NCBI RefSeq assembly: GCF_003075415.1 | Contig: NZ_QDAH01000008.1 | Span: forward strand, 62,001-126,000 | Length of the DNA stretch: 64,000 nucleotides | Reading direction: 5' to 3' | Source of the DNA: Microvirga sp. KLBC 81 | GTDB taxonomy: Bacteria > Pseudomonadota > Alphaproteobacteria > Rhizobiales > Beijerinckiaceae | Shown: positions 40,885 to 50,546 of the stretch, one piece after another | Position numbering within the stretch: position 1 is the first letter of the stretch | Layout of the letters: the number at the start of each line of letters is the position of its first letter | Made by a program: the position numbers and the translations under genes | The notes under the pieces: model-generated | Databases searched by the model: none | What the model was told of the DNA's origin: nothing | Seen by the model: only the letters and a program-made list of their open reading frames with translations

Positions 40885-41194
40885 GAACTGTCTCCTTCCG
40901 TTCAGGCACGAGGGAAGCGCCGTTCGCCTGGAAAAGGGTCAGGTGCTGCTGCAATCGTGGTTAGGGAGCATTTAACGCACTGAAGCAATCGCCTCCCCAA
41001 AGCAGAACGAGACGGTACATCCGCGCCTCGGCTGCCTTGTGGGAGTGTGCCGGTCCACTCAACCGGATCAGAAAGTCCATGCTCAGGCCAACATGGTTAA
41101 CATACGATTAACAGGGCTCGCCAGCTTGAAGGGCCCTGCCGCCGTGAAACACATTCGGGTGCTGTTTTGAGTATCCTGCCCCAGAATCTATCTT
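40885..41194. other. Intergenic region, no gene seen
   Basis: About 310 bp between the tiny ORF and the end of the hut operon. An AT-rich segment (about 41090-41115, TGGTTAACATACGATTAACAG) could be a promoter, but I see no gene, clear terminator or repeat. Confidence 0.4.
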
Positions 41195-41776
41195 TTAGGG
41201 CGAAGCGTCAGGTGCGATCTCGATAAGGATCATGCGTCCGTTCCCGGAGAGCAGAATGAGATCATGTGTCGCTTCCAGGGCAAGGGTGTCGAGACGCTGG
41301 AGCGAATGGATCGTTGAACCGAGCGTCACGTCAAGGGAGCCATCAAGCACAACAAGGAATGCTGTCACGGTCTGTTCCGACAGCAGCGCCACACCGGATT
41401 CCACAAACCGTGTGTGGTGCCGGAACTGTTCACGCCGCGTCATGACGTTAAGATCGCGGATCGGTCCTGAGGAGAGCCGACCGCAGGTCATGTCATCGCC
41501 GGAGAAGGAGAGCTTGGGCGACGTTCCGTCGAGCGTATAGACTATGCCTTCCACCTCGAGCTCGAGGTCGCCACCTTCGACCAAGATCAACGTGCGGTCG
41601 ATCCCTGGAAAGACCGAAAACGGCCCGTCCGATGCCACATCCGCCATGCTGATGCGCCAGCTGAAGTTCTCGAAGCTCGAGCCTTCCGGAAAAGCGGCGA
41701 CCTCCGCGGTGGTGCCGCCGCCATTCTTCCACGGAACGCGGACGAGATCGCGATGACGGATGACGCGTGCTTTCAT
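41195..41776 (-). CDS. hutD: HutD family protein
   Basis: 193 residues. The start [20 protein letters not shown] is typical of HutD, a bicupin found in hut operons and thought to limit flux or sense urocanate; its exact role is not proven. Cupin strands ILVEGGDLELEVEG and FLVVLDGSLDVTLG are visible. The ATG at 41776 overlaps the hutU stop (ATGA), so it is translationally coupled as the last gene of hutIHGUD. Confidence 0.88.
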   Translation of the reverse strand: MKARVIRHRDLVRVPWKNGGGTTAEVAAFPEGSSFENFSWRISMADVASDGPFSVFPGIDRTLILVEGGDLELEVEGIVYTLDGTSPKLSFSGDDMTCGRLSSGPIRDLNVMTRREQFRHHTRFVESGVALLSEQTVTAFLVVLDGSLDVTLGSTIHSLQRLDTLALEATHDLILLSGNGRMILIEIAPDASP

Positions 41777-43440
41777 CACCGCAGGCTCGGCATGTTGAGA
41801 CCGAACTCGCGGGCGCAGTCGACGGCGATATCGTAGCCCGCATCCGCATGGCGCATCACGCCGGTGGCCGGGTCGTTCCAGAGCACGCGCTCGATGCGCT
41901 TGGCGGCTTCGGGGGTGCCGTCGCAGACGATCACCATGCCCGAATGCTGCGAGAAGCCAATGCCGACGCCGCCGCCGTGGTGCAGCGACACCCAGGTGGC
42001 GCCGGAAGCGCAGTTGAGAAGCGCGTTGAGCAGCGGCCAGTCGGAGACCGCGTCCGAGCCGTCCTTCATGGCTTCCGTCTCGCGGTTCGGGCTCGCAACC
42101 GAACCGGAATCGAGATGATCGCGGCCGATCACGATGGGTGCCTTCAGCTCGCCTTTAGCGACCATCTCGTTGAAGGCGAGGCCGAGGCGGTGGCGGTCGC
42201 CGAGGCCGACCCAGCAGATGCGGGCCGGCAGGCCCTGGAACTTGATGCGCTCCTTCGCCATGTCGAGCCAGTTGTGCAGATGCTTGTTGTCGGGCAGCAG
42301 TTCCTTCACCTTGGCGTCGGTCTTGAAGATATCCTCCGGATCGCCCGAGAGCGCAGCCCAGCGGAATGGCCCGATGCCGCGGCAGAAAAGCGGGCGGATA
42401 TAGGCCGGCACGAAACCCGGGAAGTCGAACGCGTTCTCGACGCCTTCCTCCTTCGCCATCTGGCGGATGTTGTTGCCGTAATCGAGCGTCGGCACGCCCG
42501 CCTTGTAGAAGTCCAGCATGGCGCGCACATGCTCGGCCATGGATTGCTTGGCGGCATGCTCCACGGCCTTGGGATCGGTCTCGCGCTTGGCCTCCCATTC
42601 CGCGAGCGTCCAGCCCCTCGGCAGGTAGCCGTTGATGGGATCGTGCGCGGAGGTCTGGTCGGTCACCGCATCGGGGCGAATGCCGCGCCGGTAGATCTCG
42701 GGAAAGATCTCGGCGGCATTGCCGAGGAGGCCGACGGAGACCGGCTTCCTGTCGCGGCAGGATTGCTCAATGATGGCGAGCGCCTCGTCGAGGGTATCGG
42801 CTCGCCGGTCGAGATAGCCAGTGCGCAGGCGCATCTCGATGCGGCTCGGCTGGCACTCGACCGCAAGGCAGGAGGCGCCGGCCATGGTGGCGGCGAGCGG
42901 CTGCGCGCCGCCCATTCCGCCGAGGCCTCCGGTGAGAATCCAGCGGCCGGAGAGATCGCCGTTGTAGTGCTGGCGGCCCACCTCCACGAAGGTCTCGTAG
43001 GTGCCCTGCACGATGCCCTGCGTGCCGATGTAGATCCAGGATCCGGCCGTCATCTGGCCATACATCATGAGCCCCTTGCGATCGAGCTCATGGAACTTGT
43101 CCCAGGTGGCCCAGTGCGGCACGAGATTGGAATTGGCGATCAGCACGCGCGGGGCATCTGGATGCGTGCGGAAGACGCCGACGGGCTTGCCCGATTGTAC
43201 GAGCAGCGTCTCGTCCGCTTCCAGGTTCTTCAGCGCGGCCACGATGCGGTCGAAACTCTCCCAGTCGCGGGCGGCACGGCCGATGCCGCCATAAACGACG
43301 AGTTCGCCGGGCTTCTCGGCAACGTTGGGATCAAGATTGTTCATCAACATGCGAAGTGGCGCCTCCGTCAACCAGCTTTTGGCCGACAGTTCGGTGCCAT
43401 GGGGAGCGCGGATCACGCGGGCGTTGTCGATGCGGGTCAT
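41776..43440 (-). CDS. hutU: Urocanate hydratase
   Basis: 554 residues, full length. It hydrates urocanate to imidazolonepropionate using tightly bound NAD+ as electrophile. Family landmarks: [20 protein letters not shown] at the start, the glycine-rich NAD segment [28 protein letters not shown] and [19 protein letters not shown] near the C-terminus. It lies 15 bp after hutG and overlaps hutD. Second step of histidine degradation, cytoplasmic. Confidence 0.97.
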   Translation of the reverse strand: MTRIDNARVIRAPHGTELSAKSWLTEAPLRMLMNNLDPNVAEKPGELVVYGGIGRAARDWESFDRIVAALKNLEADETLLVQSGKPVGVFRTHPDAPRVLIANSNLVPHWATWDKFHELDRKGLMMYGQMTAGSWIYIGTQGIVQGTYETFVEVGRQHYNGDLSGRWILTGGLGGMGGAQPLAATMAGASCLAVECQPSRIEMRLRTGYLDRRADTLDEALAIIEQSCRDRKPVSVGLLGNAAEIFPEIYRRGIRPDAVTDQTSAHDPINGYLPRGWTLAEWEAKRETDPKAVEHAAKQSMAEHVRAMLDFYKAGVPTLDYGNNIRQMAKEEGVENAFDFPGFVPAYIRPLFCRGIGPFRWAALSGDPEDIFKTDAKVKELLPDNKHLHNWLDMAKERIKFQGLPARICWVGLGDRHRLGLAFNEMVAKGELKAPIVIGRDHLDSGSVASPNRETEAMKDGSDAVSDWPLLNALLNCASGATWVSLHHGGGVGIGFSQHSGMVIVCDGTPEAAKRIERVLWNDPATGVMRHADAGYDIAVDCAREFGLNMPSLR

Positions 43441-43455
43441 GGGACGGATCCTCGA

Positions 43456-44289
43456 TCAGGCTTTGGAATGGGCAAAGGTGAGACAGGTTTGGAGAATGCG
43501 GGTCAGTGCTGCACGCATGGGAGCGGCATAGGCCTCGTCGTACGGCGTTGGCCACTGGCCCTCGGTGACGGAGCCCAGCGGCTCCTTCATGTAGCCGCGG
43601 CAGGCAAGCTCCATCTGGACGGCATGAACTCCGGCTTCAGGCCGGCCGAGGCTGCGTGTGATGTAGCCGCCCTTGAAGCGTCCGTTGACCACATGACTGA
43701 ATCCGCTGCTCGCGCAGATCGTTTCGATCGCTTCACTCAAGGGATGCGCGCAGGTGGTGCCGCCATTGGTGCCGATGTTGAAGTGGGGCAGCGTGCCGTC
43801 GAACAGGCGCGGAATGACCGAGCGGATCGAGTGGCAGTCATAGACCACCACGTTGGCGTGCTGCGTCCGCAGCCGCTCGATCTCGGATCGCAAACTCGTG
43901 TGATACGGATCGAAGAAGCGGGCGCGGCGTACGGCGATATCATCCGCACTCGGCTCCGCTCCCGGCTCGTAGAGCGGCTCACCGTCGAAGGTGGTGGTGG
44001 GGCAGAGTTCCGTCGTCGCCTGTCCGGGATAGAGAGACACGCCGGAGGGGTCGCGGTTCACGTCGATCACGGTGCGGGAGATCGCAGTGCGGATCACGGT
44101 CGCACCAAGACCGGCAGCGAAATCGTAAAGCCGCTCGATCCACCAATCCGCATCCTTGCGCGCGAGCCAGGGTAAGACGAGTCCGCGCTCATATTCGGGC
44201 GGAATCTCGGTGCCCGTATGCGGCAGGCTCACCACGAGAGGTGCCTCGCCGCGGATCACGGTGAGCCAGTCGGGATGCTCGCTGCTCAT
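43456..44289 (-). CDS. hutG: N-formylglutamate deformylase
   Basis: 277 residues. [20 protein letters not shown], then [21 protein letters not shown] and [18 protein letters not shown] are the conserved blocks of HutG; the D-C-H-S motif is metal-binding. It hydrolyses N-formylglutamate to glutamate and formate. With hutF in the adjacent operon this gives the five-step route without free formamide. The ATG overlaps the hutH stop by 4 bases. Confidence 0.95.
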   Translation of the reverse strand: MSSEHPDWLTVIRGEAPLVVSLPHTGTEIPPEYERGLVLPWLARKDADWWIERLYDFAAGLGATVIRTAISRTVIDVNRDPSGVSLYPGQATTELCPTTTFDGEPLYEPGAEPSADDIAVRRARFFDPYHTSLRSEIERLRTQHANVVVYDCHSIRSVIPRLFDGTLPHFNIGTNGGTTCAHPLSEAIETICASSGFSHVVNGRFKGGYITRSLGRPEAGVHAVQMELACRGYMKEPLGSVTEGQWPTPYDEAYAAPMRAALTRILQTCLTFAHSKA

Positions 44290-45836
44290 GACAGAGCCTC
44301 ATCCGTCACAAGCGGCAGCACATCGCCGCCCACGGCTTCGGCCAGTGCACCGGATGCGACGAGCGCCGTGGCTCGTTCCATGTCGGGAGCCATGTGCCGG
44401 TCGTCATCGAGATGCGGAACCTTCGAGCGCAGCAGGGTGCGGGCACGCTCCAGGCGCTCGCTGGACTTCATGGGAGCATGGAAGTCGCAGCCCTGGACAG
44501 CAGCCAGCAGCTCGATGCCGATGACATTCGCGGTATTCGCCGCCATCGGCAGGAGACGCCGCGCGCCATGAGTTGCCATGGACACGTGATCCTCCTGATT
44601 GGCCGAGGTCGGGATCGAGTCGACGCTCGCCGGATAGGCGCGCTGCTTGTTCTCCGAGACGAGAGCGGCGGCCGTGACCTGCGGGATCATGAAGCCGGAG
44701 TTAAGTCCCGGCTTCGGCGTGAGGAACGCGGGCAGCCCTGAGAGGGTCGGATCGACCAGCATGGCGATGCGCCGCTCGGCGAGAGAGCCGACCTCGCACA
44801 GCGCCATCGCGATCATATCGGCCGCGAAAGCGACGGGCTCTGCATGGAAGTTGCCGCCTGAGATAACCTCCCCGGTTTCGGAGAAGACGAGCGGGTTGTC
44901 GGAGACGCCGTTTGCTTCCGTAGCGAGCGTCTCGCCGGCCTGACGCAGCAGGTCGAGCACCGCGCCCATCACCTGGGGCTGGCAGCGTAGGCAATAGGGG
45001 TCCTGCACACGATCGTCGTTCGTCAAATGCGAGGCGCGAATGGCGCTGCCCTGCATCAAAGCCCGCAGGGACGTGGCGACCTCGATCTGCCCACGATGGC
45101 GCCGCAGCTTCTGGATGCGTTCGTCGAACGGTCCGTCGGAGCCTTTGGCGGCATCGGTCGCGAGCGCTCCCGTGACGAGTGCAGCGCGGAATACGCGCTC
45201 GGCTTCGAAGAGACCTGCCAGCGCCAGAGCGGTCGAGACCTGTGTGCCGTTGAGAAGCGCCAGCCCTTCCTTGGGGCCGAGCGTCAGCGGTGTAAGCCCT
45301 GCCCGTGCGAGTGCAGCCTCCGCCAGCATGCGCGCACCATCAACGAAGAACTCGCCGACACCCATGAGCGCCGCCGTCATATGGGCCAGGGGAGCAAGGT
45401 CGCCCGAGGCGCCGACAGATCCCTGGCCGGGAATGACGGGAATGAGATTTGCCTTAAGGCAGGCCGTCAGATGCTCGATGGTGGACCAGCGTACGCCCGA
45501 CGCGCCCTGTGCGAGGCTCGCGAGCTTGAGAGACATGACGAGCCGCACCACTGAAACCGGTAGTGGCTCGCCGACGCCCGCCGCATGGGAGAGCACGATG
45601 TTGCGCTGGAGTGTCGCGAGATCCTCGGAGCCGATGCGCACGCTCGCGAGCTTTCCGAAGCCCGTGTTGATGCCATAGACCGGATCGCCTTTGGCGACGA
45701 TGACCTCGATGGTCTTGGCTCCTGCTTCGACGGAAGCGCGGCAATCCTGATCGAGGGCAACGTCAGCGCCGAAATAGACGCGGCGCCAGTCGGTCAGGGC
45801 AACGGAGCCGGGGTGAAGCATTACGGGTTGTGTCAC
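44286..45836 (-). CDS. hutH: Histidine ammonia-lyase
   Basis: 516 residues. It deaminates histidine to urocanate with the self-made MIO cofactor, formed from A-S-G in [16 protein letters not shown] at about 140-155. [12 protein letters not shown] and [18 protein letters not shown] are further signatures. I use the GTG at 45836, which overlaps the hutI stop (GTGA) and gives the usual N-terminus ([20 protein letters not shown]). The much longer open frame to 46094 lies inside hutI. First step of the pathway. Confidence 0.96.
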   Translation of the reverse strand: MTQPVMLHPGSVALTDWRRVYFGADVALDQDCRASVEAGAKTIEVIVAKGDPVYGINTGFGKLASVRIGSEDLATLQRNIVLSHAAGVGEPLPVSVVRLVMSLKLASLAQGASGVRWSTIEHLTACLKANLIPVIPGQGSVGASGDLAPLAHMTAALMGVGEFFVDGARMLAEAALARAGLTPLTLGPKEGLALLNGTQVSTALALAGLFEAERVFRAALVTGALATDAAKGSDGPFDERIQKLRRHRGQIEVATSLRALMQGSAIRASHLTNDDRVQDPYCLRCQPQVMGAVLDLLRQAGETLATEANGVSDNPLVFSETGEVISGGNFHAEPVAFAADMIAMALCEVGSLAERRIAMLVDPTLSGLPAFLTPKPGLNSGFMIPQVTAAALVSENKQRAYPASVDSIPTSANQEDHVSMATHGARRLLPMAANTANVIGIELLAAVQGCDFHAPMKSSERLERARTLLRSKVPHLDDDRHMAPDMERATALVASGALAEAVGGDVLPLVTDEALS

Positions 45837-47035
45837 TGTCCCCTCCAGATGCGGGCATGAAGCGGATTGAAGCCGATGCGGTAGACGAGCTCCGCCGGCC
45901 GTTCGATGTTCCAGATTGCGAGATCGCAGGACTTTCCGGGTTCCAGGGTGCCGATGGTGTCGAGGCGACCAAGGGCGCGCGCCGCCTCGCGCGTTACGCC
46001 GGCAATGCATTCCTCGACCGTCAGGCGGAACAGGGTCGCACCCATGTTCATGGTGAGCAGGAGCGAGGTCAGCGGCGAGGTGCCGGGATTGCAATCGGTC
46101 GCCAGCGCCATATGGGTGCCATGCCTGCGGAAGGCGGCGACCGGTGGAACCTGTGTCTCTCGCAGCATGTAGAACGCACCCGGCAGCAGCACCGCGACCG
46201 TGCCGGCCTTCGCCATCGCGGTGGCGCCTTCCTCATCCGTGAATTCGAGATGATCGGCAGAAAGAGCTCCATAATCGGCAGCGAGCTTCGCGCCGTGCAG
46301 ATTGGAAAGCTGGTCGGCATGAAGTTTGATCTTCAACCCGAGCGCCTTTGCCGCATCGAAAACGCGCGCGGTCTGTTCGGGAGAAAACGCAATGCCTTCG
46401 CAGAAGGCATCGACTGCATCAGCCAATCCTTCGCGAGCAAGAACGGGCAGCATCTCGGTGCAGATCTTCTCGATGAATGCATCCTTGTCGCCATTCGCCT
46501 CCGGCGGCAGGGCGTGGGCGCCGAGGAAGGAGGTGGTGACGGAAACGGGGCGCTCCTCGGCAAGGCGCCGCGCTGCGCGCAGGCACCGGGCCTCCGTCTC
46601 AAGGTCGAGACCGTAGCCCGACTTGATCTCAATGGTGGTGCAGCCTTCGGCGATAAGATGGTCGAGGCGGGGCAGGGCGCTCGAAACAAGCTCGTCCTCG
46701 CTCGCCGCACGGGTCGCCTTCACGGTGGAGACGATGCCGCCGCCGGCGCGGGCGATCTCCTCATAGCTCGCGCCCTTCAGACGCAGCTCGAATTCATGCG
46801 CCCGGTCGCCGCCGAAGACGAGGTGGGTGTGGCAGTCGACGAGACCGGGGGTGATCCAGCGCCCGTCACAGTCGATCCGCTCGACCGCATCCTCATCGGT
46901 CGGGAGATCATGGGCCGGTCCGGCAAAGGCGATGCGGCCATCCTTGGCGGCAACGGCTCCGTTTTCGATGATGCCAAGGTCGTCGCCGACCAGCGTGGCG
47001 AGGCGAGCGTTGAACCAGACCCGGTCGAAGCGCAT
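45833..47035 (-). CDS. hutI: Imidazolonepropionase
   Basis: 400 residues, amidohydrolase superfamily. The metal site H-x-H is in [20 protein letters not shown] at about 70-90; [33 protein letters not shown] and [12 protein letters not shown] are typical. It opens the imidazolone ring to N-formiminoglutamate. First gene of the leftward hutIHGUD operon; the divergent promoter region with two HutC-like palindromes lies directly upstream. Confidence 0.96.
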   Translation of the reverse strand: MRFDRVWFNARLATLVGDDLGIIENGAVAAKDGRIAFAGPAHDLPTDEDAVERIDCDGRWITPGLVDCHTHLVFGGDRAHEFELRLKGASYEEIARAGGGIVSTVKATRAASEDELVSSALPRLDHLIAEGCTTIEIKSGYGLDLETEARCLRAARRLAEERPVSVTTSFLGAHALPPEANGDKDAFIEKICTEMLPVLAREGLADAVDAFCEGIAFSPEQTARVFDAAKALGLKIKLHADQLSNLHGAKLAADYGALSADHLEFTDEEGATAMAKAGTVAVLLPGAFYMLRETQVPPVAAFRRHGTHMALATDCNPGTSPLTSLLLTMNMGATLFRLTVEECIAGVTREAARALGRLDTIGTLEPGKSCDLAIWNIERPAELVYRIGFNPLHARIWRGQ

Positions 47036-47061
47036 GTCTCTGCTCCGGTGTGTTCGCGATA

Positions 47062-47073
47062 ATGTCTATACAT
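47062..47073. promoter_or_regulatory. Predicted HutC operator 1
   Basis: ATGTCTATACAT, arms ATGT and ACAT around CTAT, in the divergent hutI-hutF region, 27 bp upstream of hutI. GntR/HutC-type regulators favour such G-T-x-T-A-x-A-C palindromes. Confidence 0.65.
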
Positions 47074-47091
47074 AATCGCAGAAGATCGATA

Positions 47092-47103
47092 TTGTCTAGA
47101 CGT
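47092..47103. promoter_or_regulatory. Predicted HutC operator 2
   Basis: TTGTCTAGACGT contains the perfect palindrome GTCTAGAC. It shares TGTCTA-AC with operator 1, 30 bp away, i.e. about three helical turns, which would place two dimers on one face of the DNA. Confidence 0.65.
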
Positions 47104-47198
47104 ATTCGATCGGCTCTGATGGTTGGGCGTCGGCATGGCTTTTTGGCGGCTGCAGGCGTCCTGGGTTCAGGGGCCGCTTCACAGCAAAGGTGTCAGCG

Positions 47199-48557
47199 AT
47201 GCGCAGGCTCATCCTCGATCATGCCCTCCTTCCTGAAGGCTGGGCCCGGAATGTCGGTCTTGATATCGAGGACGGCGTGATTGCTGGCGTGCATCGGGAT
47301 TCCCCTCGCGAGGACCGCGAGCGCGTCACCGGCATCGCGTTGCCCGGATTGCCGAACCTGCACAGCCACACTTTCCAACGTGGCATGGCGGGGCTTGCCG
47401 AAACCCGAGGGCCGGAAGGGGACAGCTTCTGGACCTGGCGGCAGGTGATGTACCGCTTCCTCGGGAGGCTCACGCCGGACGATATAGAGGCTATCGCGGC
47501 CTTCGCGATGATGGAGATGTTGGAAGGCGGGTTCACCTCGCTCGCCGAGTTCCACTACCTCCACCACGATACGGACGGCCGGCCCTATGCCGATATCGCG
47601 GAGCTCTCCGGGCGCATTGCAGCCGCGGCGCAGGAGACCGGCATGGGCCTGACCCTTCTTCCGGTCTTCTACGCACAGGGTGGATTCGGCGGGGCCGCAC
47701 CTGCCGAAGGACAGCGGCGGTTCATCAACGATGTCGAGAGCTATTCACGCCTTCTGGAGGGGGCTCGCAAGGCTGTGACCAATCTCCACGATGCTGTCGT
47801 CGGCATCGCGCCGCACAGCCTGCGCGCCGTCACTCCCGAGAGCCTGAGCGAAGTCGTCGCGAGGACAGGCGAGGGGCCAATTCATATCCATGTCGCCGAG
47901 CAGGTGAAGGAGGTGGAAGATTGCCTTGCATGGTCGGGCCGCCGCCCGGTCGCGTGGCTGCTCGATCATGCGCCTGTGGATCAACGCTGGTGCCTGATCC
48001 ATGCCACGCATCTTGATGCGCAGGAGATCAAGGGCATTGTTATGAGCGGTGCGGTGGTTGGCCTGTGCCCCATCACCGAAGCCAATCTGGGCGACGGAAC
48101 CTTCGAAGGCATCGATTACCTCGCTGGCGGAGGGCATTTCGGCATCGGATCCGATTCCAACATCGAGATTTCGGCTCCGGCAGAACTCAAGCAGTTCGAG
48201 TACAGCCAGCGCCTCAAGCACCGCGCCCGCAACGTCCTCGCCGAACGCGAGGGCCAATCGACAGGGCGCAGCCTCTACGAAAAAGCGCTGTCGGGCGGAG
48301 CCCAGGCTCTTGGCCGCCGCATCGGTGCGATTGCCGCAGGGCATCGCGCCGATCTCGTGGTGCTCGACGCAGATCACCCCGATCTTGCCGCTGTTTCCGG
48401 AGATCGCTGGATCGACTCTTACGTCTTCGTCGCAGGCAAGGCTGTGATCGATACAGTGCTCGTTGCAGGCCAAGCCATGGTAAGGAGAGGCCGGCATGTA
48501 AATCGCGACGCGATCCGCGCCCGCTATACGCGAGCGATCGGCCGCATCCTGGCATGA
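47199..48557 (+). CDS. hutF: Formimidoylglutamate deiminase
   Basis: 452 residues, amidohydrolase superfamily. Zinc motif in GLPNLHSHTFQRGMAGLAE at about 55-72; GGFTSLAEFHYLHH and HIHVAEQVKEVEDCLAWSGR, then GIGSDSNIEISAPAELKQFE complete the site. It converts N-formimino-glutamate to N-formylglutamate and ammonia, feeding HutG. I take the ATG at 47199 with AAAGG at the right distance; a GTG at 47190 is also in frame. It diverges from hutI and is coupled to hutC. Confidence 0.95.
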   Translation: MRRLILDHALLPEGWARNVGLDIEDGVIAGVHRDSPREDRERVTGIALPGLPNLHSHTFQRGMAGLAETRGPEGDSFWTWRQVMYRFLGRLTPDDIEAIAAFAMMEMLEGGFTSLAEFHYLHHDTDGRPYADIAELSGRIAAAAQETGMGLTLLPVFYAQGGFGGAAPAEGQRRFINDVESYSRLLEGARKAVTNLHDAVVGIAPHSLRAVTPESLSEVVARTGEGPIHIHVAEQVKEVEDCLAWSGRRPVAWLLDHAPVDQRWCLIHATHLDAQEIKGIVMSGAVVGLCPITEANLGDGTFEGIDYLAGGGHFGIGSDSNIEISAPAELKQFEYSQRLKHRARNVLAEREGQSTGRSLYEKALSGGAQALGRRIGAIAAGHRADLVVLDADHPDLAAVSGDRWIDSYVFVAGKAVIDTVLVAGQAMVRRGRHVNRDAIRARYTRAIGRILA

Positions 48558-49309
48558 GAGAAGAGCCGTCCGGCATGAAACATCTGCATCAGCGCATCCG
48601 CGAAGATCTCGAGGCCCGGATCATGTCCGGCGAGTGGCCTCCGGGCCATCGCATCCCCTTCGAGCATGAGCTGATGGCCGAATATGGCTGCTCGCGCATG
48701 ACCGTGAACAAGGTGATGTCGACACTGGCTGCCAACGGTCTCATCACCCGCCGGCGCCGGGCAGGCTCGGTCGTGGCGGAGCCGAGCAGCCAGCAGGCGG
48801 TGCTGCAGATCCAGGATTTCGCTCTCGAAGCGGCCCGCGCGGGCACCGAATATCGCTTCAAGATCCTGCACCGCTCCATCAAGCCCATCGATGCTGCCGC
48901 CGCGCAGCGCACAGGGCTGCCGGCGGGCACCGAGATGCTCTGCCTCTCCACGCTTCACGTGATGAATGACGTGGCGCAGGCTTTCGAGCAGCGCCTGATC
49001 AATCTCGCTACCGTGCCCGAGGCGGACGAGGAGCCTTTCAAGGCCGACCCGCCCGGCACCTGGCTTCTGCGGCGCGTGCCATGGACGGATGCGGAGCACA
49101 TCGTGCGCGCAGTCAATGCCGACAGCGCGATGGCGAAGAGACTTCAGATTCAAACGGGAGCGGCGTGTCTCGTGCTGGAGCGGCGGACCTGGCAGGCAGG
49201 CGCCTTCGTGACTGAGGCGCGGATTACCTATCCCGGTGAAAGACATCACTTGATTGGACGCTTCTCCCCATCGCTTAAGGGAGGCACAATCGATCAATCC
49301 GTAACCTGA
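48554..49309 (+). CDS. hutC: Histidine utilisation repressor
   Basis: 251 residues. GntR-type winged helix at about 15-80 (PFEHELMAEYGCSRMTVNKV, then a LITRRRRAGSVVAE wing) and a UTRA ligand domain from about 100, where urocanate should bind. The ATG overlaps the hutF stop (ATGA); M8 is an alternative start. It is expected to repress both hut units through the two palindromes at 47062 and 47092 and release them on urocanate. Confidence 0.93.
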   Translation: MREEPSGMKHLHQRIREDLEARIMSGEWPPGHRIPFEHELMAEYGCSRMTVNKVMSTLAANGLITRRRRAGSVVAEPSSQQAVLQIQDFALEAARAGTEYRFKILHRSIKPIDAAAAQRTGLPAGTEMLCLSTLHVMNDVAQAFEQRLINLATVPEADEEPFKADPPGTWLLRRVPWTDAEHIVRAVNADSAMAKRLQIQTGAACLVLERRTWQAGAFVTEARITYPGERHHLIGRFSPSLKGGTIDQSVT

Positions 49310-49336
49310 CTGGAGAGATAGGTGCTGACACCAGCT

Positions 49337-49379
49337 AGCGCCTCGTGCGGAACCGAAGGTCCGCGTCGAACGATGCGCT
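49337..49379. repeat. Dispersed palindromic repeat, shortened copy E
   Basis: AGCGCCTCGTGCGGAACCGAAGG... then directly GTCGAACGATGCGCT. The two ends of the family are present, but the middle (TCAGCGAAAAGTGG...TTTTCC) is deleted. It follows the hutC stop by 28 bp. Confidence 0.65.
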
Positions 49380-49518
49380 CTCTATAGAAGCGAGCATCGG
49401 CACACCGTTTACGGGTTAGATTGTCGCTCGACCAAGTTAGCAGATATACCTGACCTGTTCAGGATCCTTCCGAGTGCTATCGGTGATCGGAGCTGACGTT
49501 CGTTGAGAGGCCGGAATT

Positions 49519-50418
49519 TCAAAGTTTGACACCTTGCGCCTCATGAACAATCCACTGCCGGAATGCCATCAGCGGCGCATAGGAGGAGCGGTTTGAGGGC
49601 CAAGCAAGGTAGTACTGCTCTGTGCTCTTCATCGGCATGTCCAAGGCCCTGACAAGATCCCCTCGCGCCAGTTCATCCCGGATCAGGAATTCAGGGAGAA
49701 GCGCCAGGCCAAGCCCTGAGATCGCCGCCTGGGCCGCCGTCGCAAACTGGTCGAACAGCATGCCATGGAGCGGTTCGGTGAGCGCTTCGTGCATCATGAA
49801 CCAGCGCTCCCAGGCATCCGGCCGTGAAACGAGGTGCAGGAGCGGAGCCCTCAGAAGGTCGCTCGGCTTCTCGAATTTGTACTCTTCCAGGAGCGAGCGG
49901 TTGCAGGCCGGCACGACCGTCTCGCTCATCAGGAACTCGAGCTCGGCGCCCGGCCAGTCCGGACCTCCGAAGTGGATGGCGGCGTCTGCCTGTTCCAGGC
50001 TGAAGTCGAATGGAGCGAGACGGGTCGTCAGATTGATCGTGATCCCGGGGTTGTCCCGCAGGAATCCAGGAAGGCGAGGGGCCAGCCAGCGGGTTCCGAA
50101 GGTCGGCAGGATCGCGAGGTTGAGCGTGCCGCTCTTCGGGTTGGCGCGGAAGCTGAGCGTGGCGCTGGAGATGCGCCTGAGCGCTTCCCTGATCTCGCGG
50201 GCATAGGTTTCCCCGGCCGGGGTGAGGCGGACCGTCTGCCGCTCCCTCAGGAACAGGTCGGATCCGAGCAATTCCTCGAGTACCCGGATCTGCCGGCTGA
50301 TCGCGCCTTGCGTCAGGTTGAGCTCGGCGGCTGCCGCCGTGAAGCTCTGGAGCCGGGCAGCGGCCTCGAAGGCCCGCAACAGCGACATGGACGGCAGAAA
50401 GCGGCGCGCTGTGCTCAC
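49519..50418 (-). CDS. LysR-family regulator of the lysine/pipecolate operon
   Basis: 299 residues. Winged helix at 1-65 (RLQSFTAAAAELNLTQGAIS, RQIRVLEELLG), then the LysR co-inducer domain. It belongs to the GcvA-like group (start R-x-x-x-S-x-x-L-x-A-F-E-A-A-A). GTG start at 50418. It diverges from hglS-amaA-amaB across 128 bp, like the LysR gene of the equivalent Pseudomonas putida locus (PP_5257-5260), so it probably activates that operon in response to an intermediate such as aminoadipate or oxoadipate (inference). Confidence 0.9.
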   Translation of the reverse strand: MSTARRFLPSMSLLRAFEAAARLQSFTAAAAELNLTQGAISRQIRVLEELLGSDLFLRERQTVRLTPAGETYAREIREALRRISSATLSFRANPKSGTLNLAILPTFGTRWLAPRLPGFLRDNPGITINLTTRLAPFDFSLEQADAAIHFGGPDWPGAELEFLMSETVVPACNRSLLEEYKFEKPSDLLRAPLLHLVSRPDAWERWFMMHEALTEPLHGMLFDQFATAAQAAISGLGLALLPEFLIRDELARGDLVRALDMPMKSTEQYYLAWPSNRSSYAPLMAFRQWIVHEAQGVKL

Positions 50419-50546
50419 GTCATTACCTTTGTCAATGACTCCATGACCAAAACTGGTTTGATCCCGATCAAGATCTTAGCGATCTGATTACAGGAGGGAA
50501 TGAGGTCAGGATAGGCCGGACCTCACAACGGCAAGGTAGGGGCGCC

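Noticed and set aside
41767..44175. Very long open frame (about 800 codons) on the + strand opposite hutU and hutG
   Set aside because: It is the antisense shadow of two strongly conserved enzymes with high GC third positions; the product shows no recognisable family.
45837..46094. 86-codon N-terminal extension of hutH
   Set aside because: It lies inside hutI and gives no histidine ammonia-lyase homology; the GTGA overlap start at 45836 gives the normal N-terminus.
45830..47062. Long + strand frame opposite hutI
   Set aside because: Complement shadow of imidazolonepropionase; no family features.
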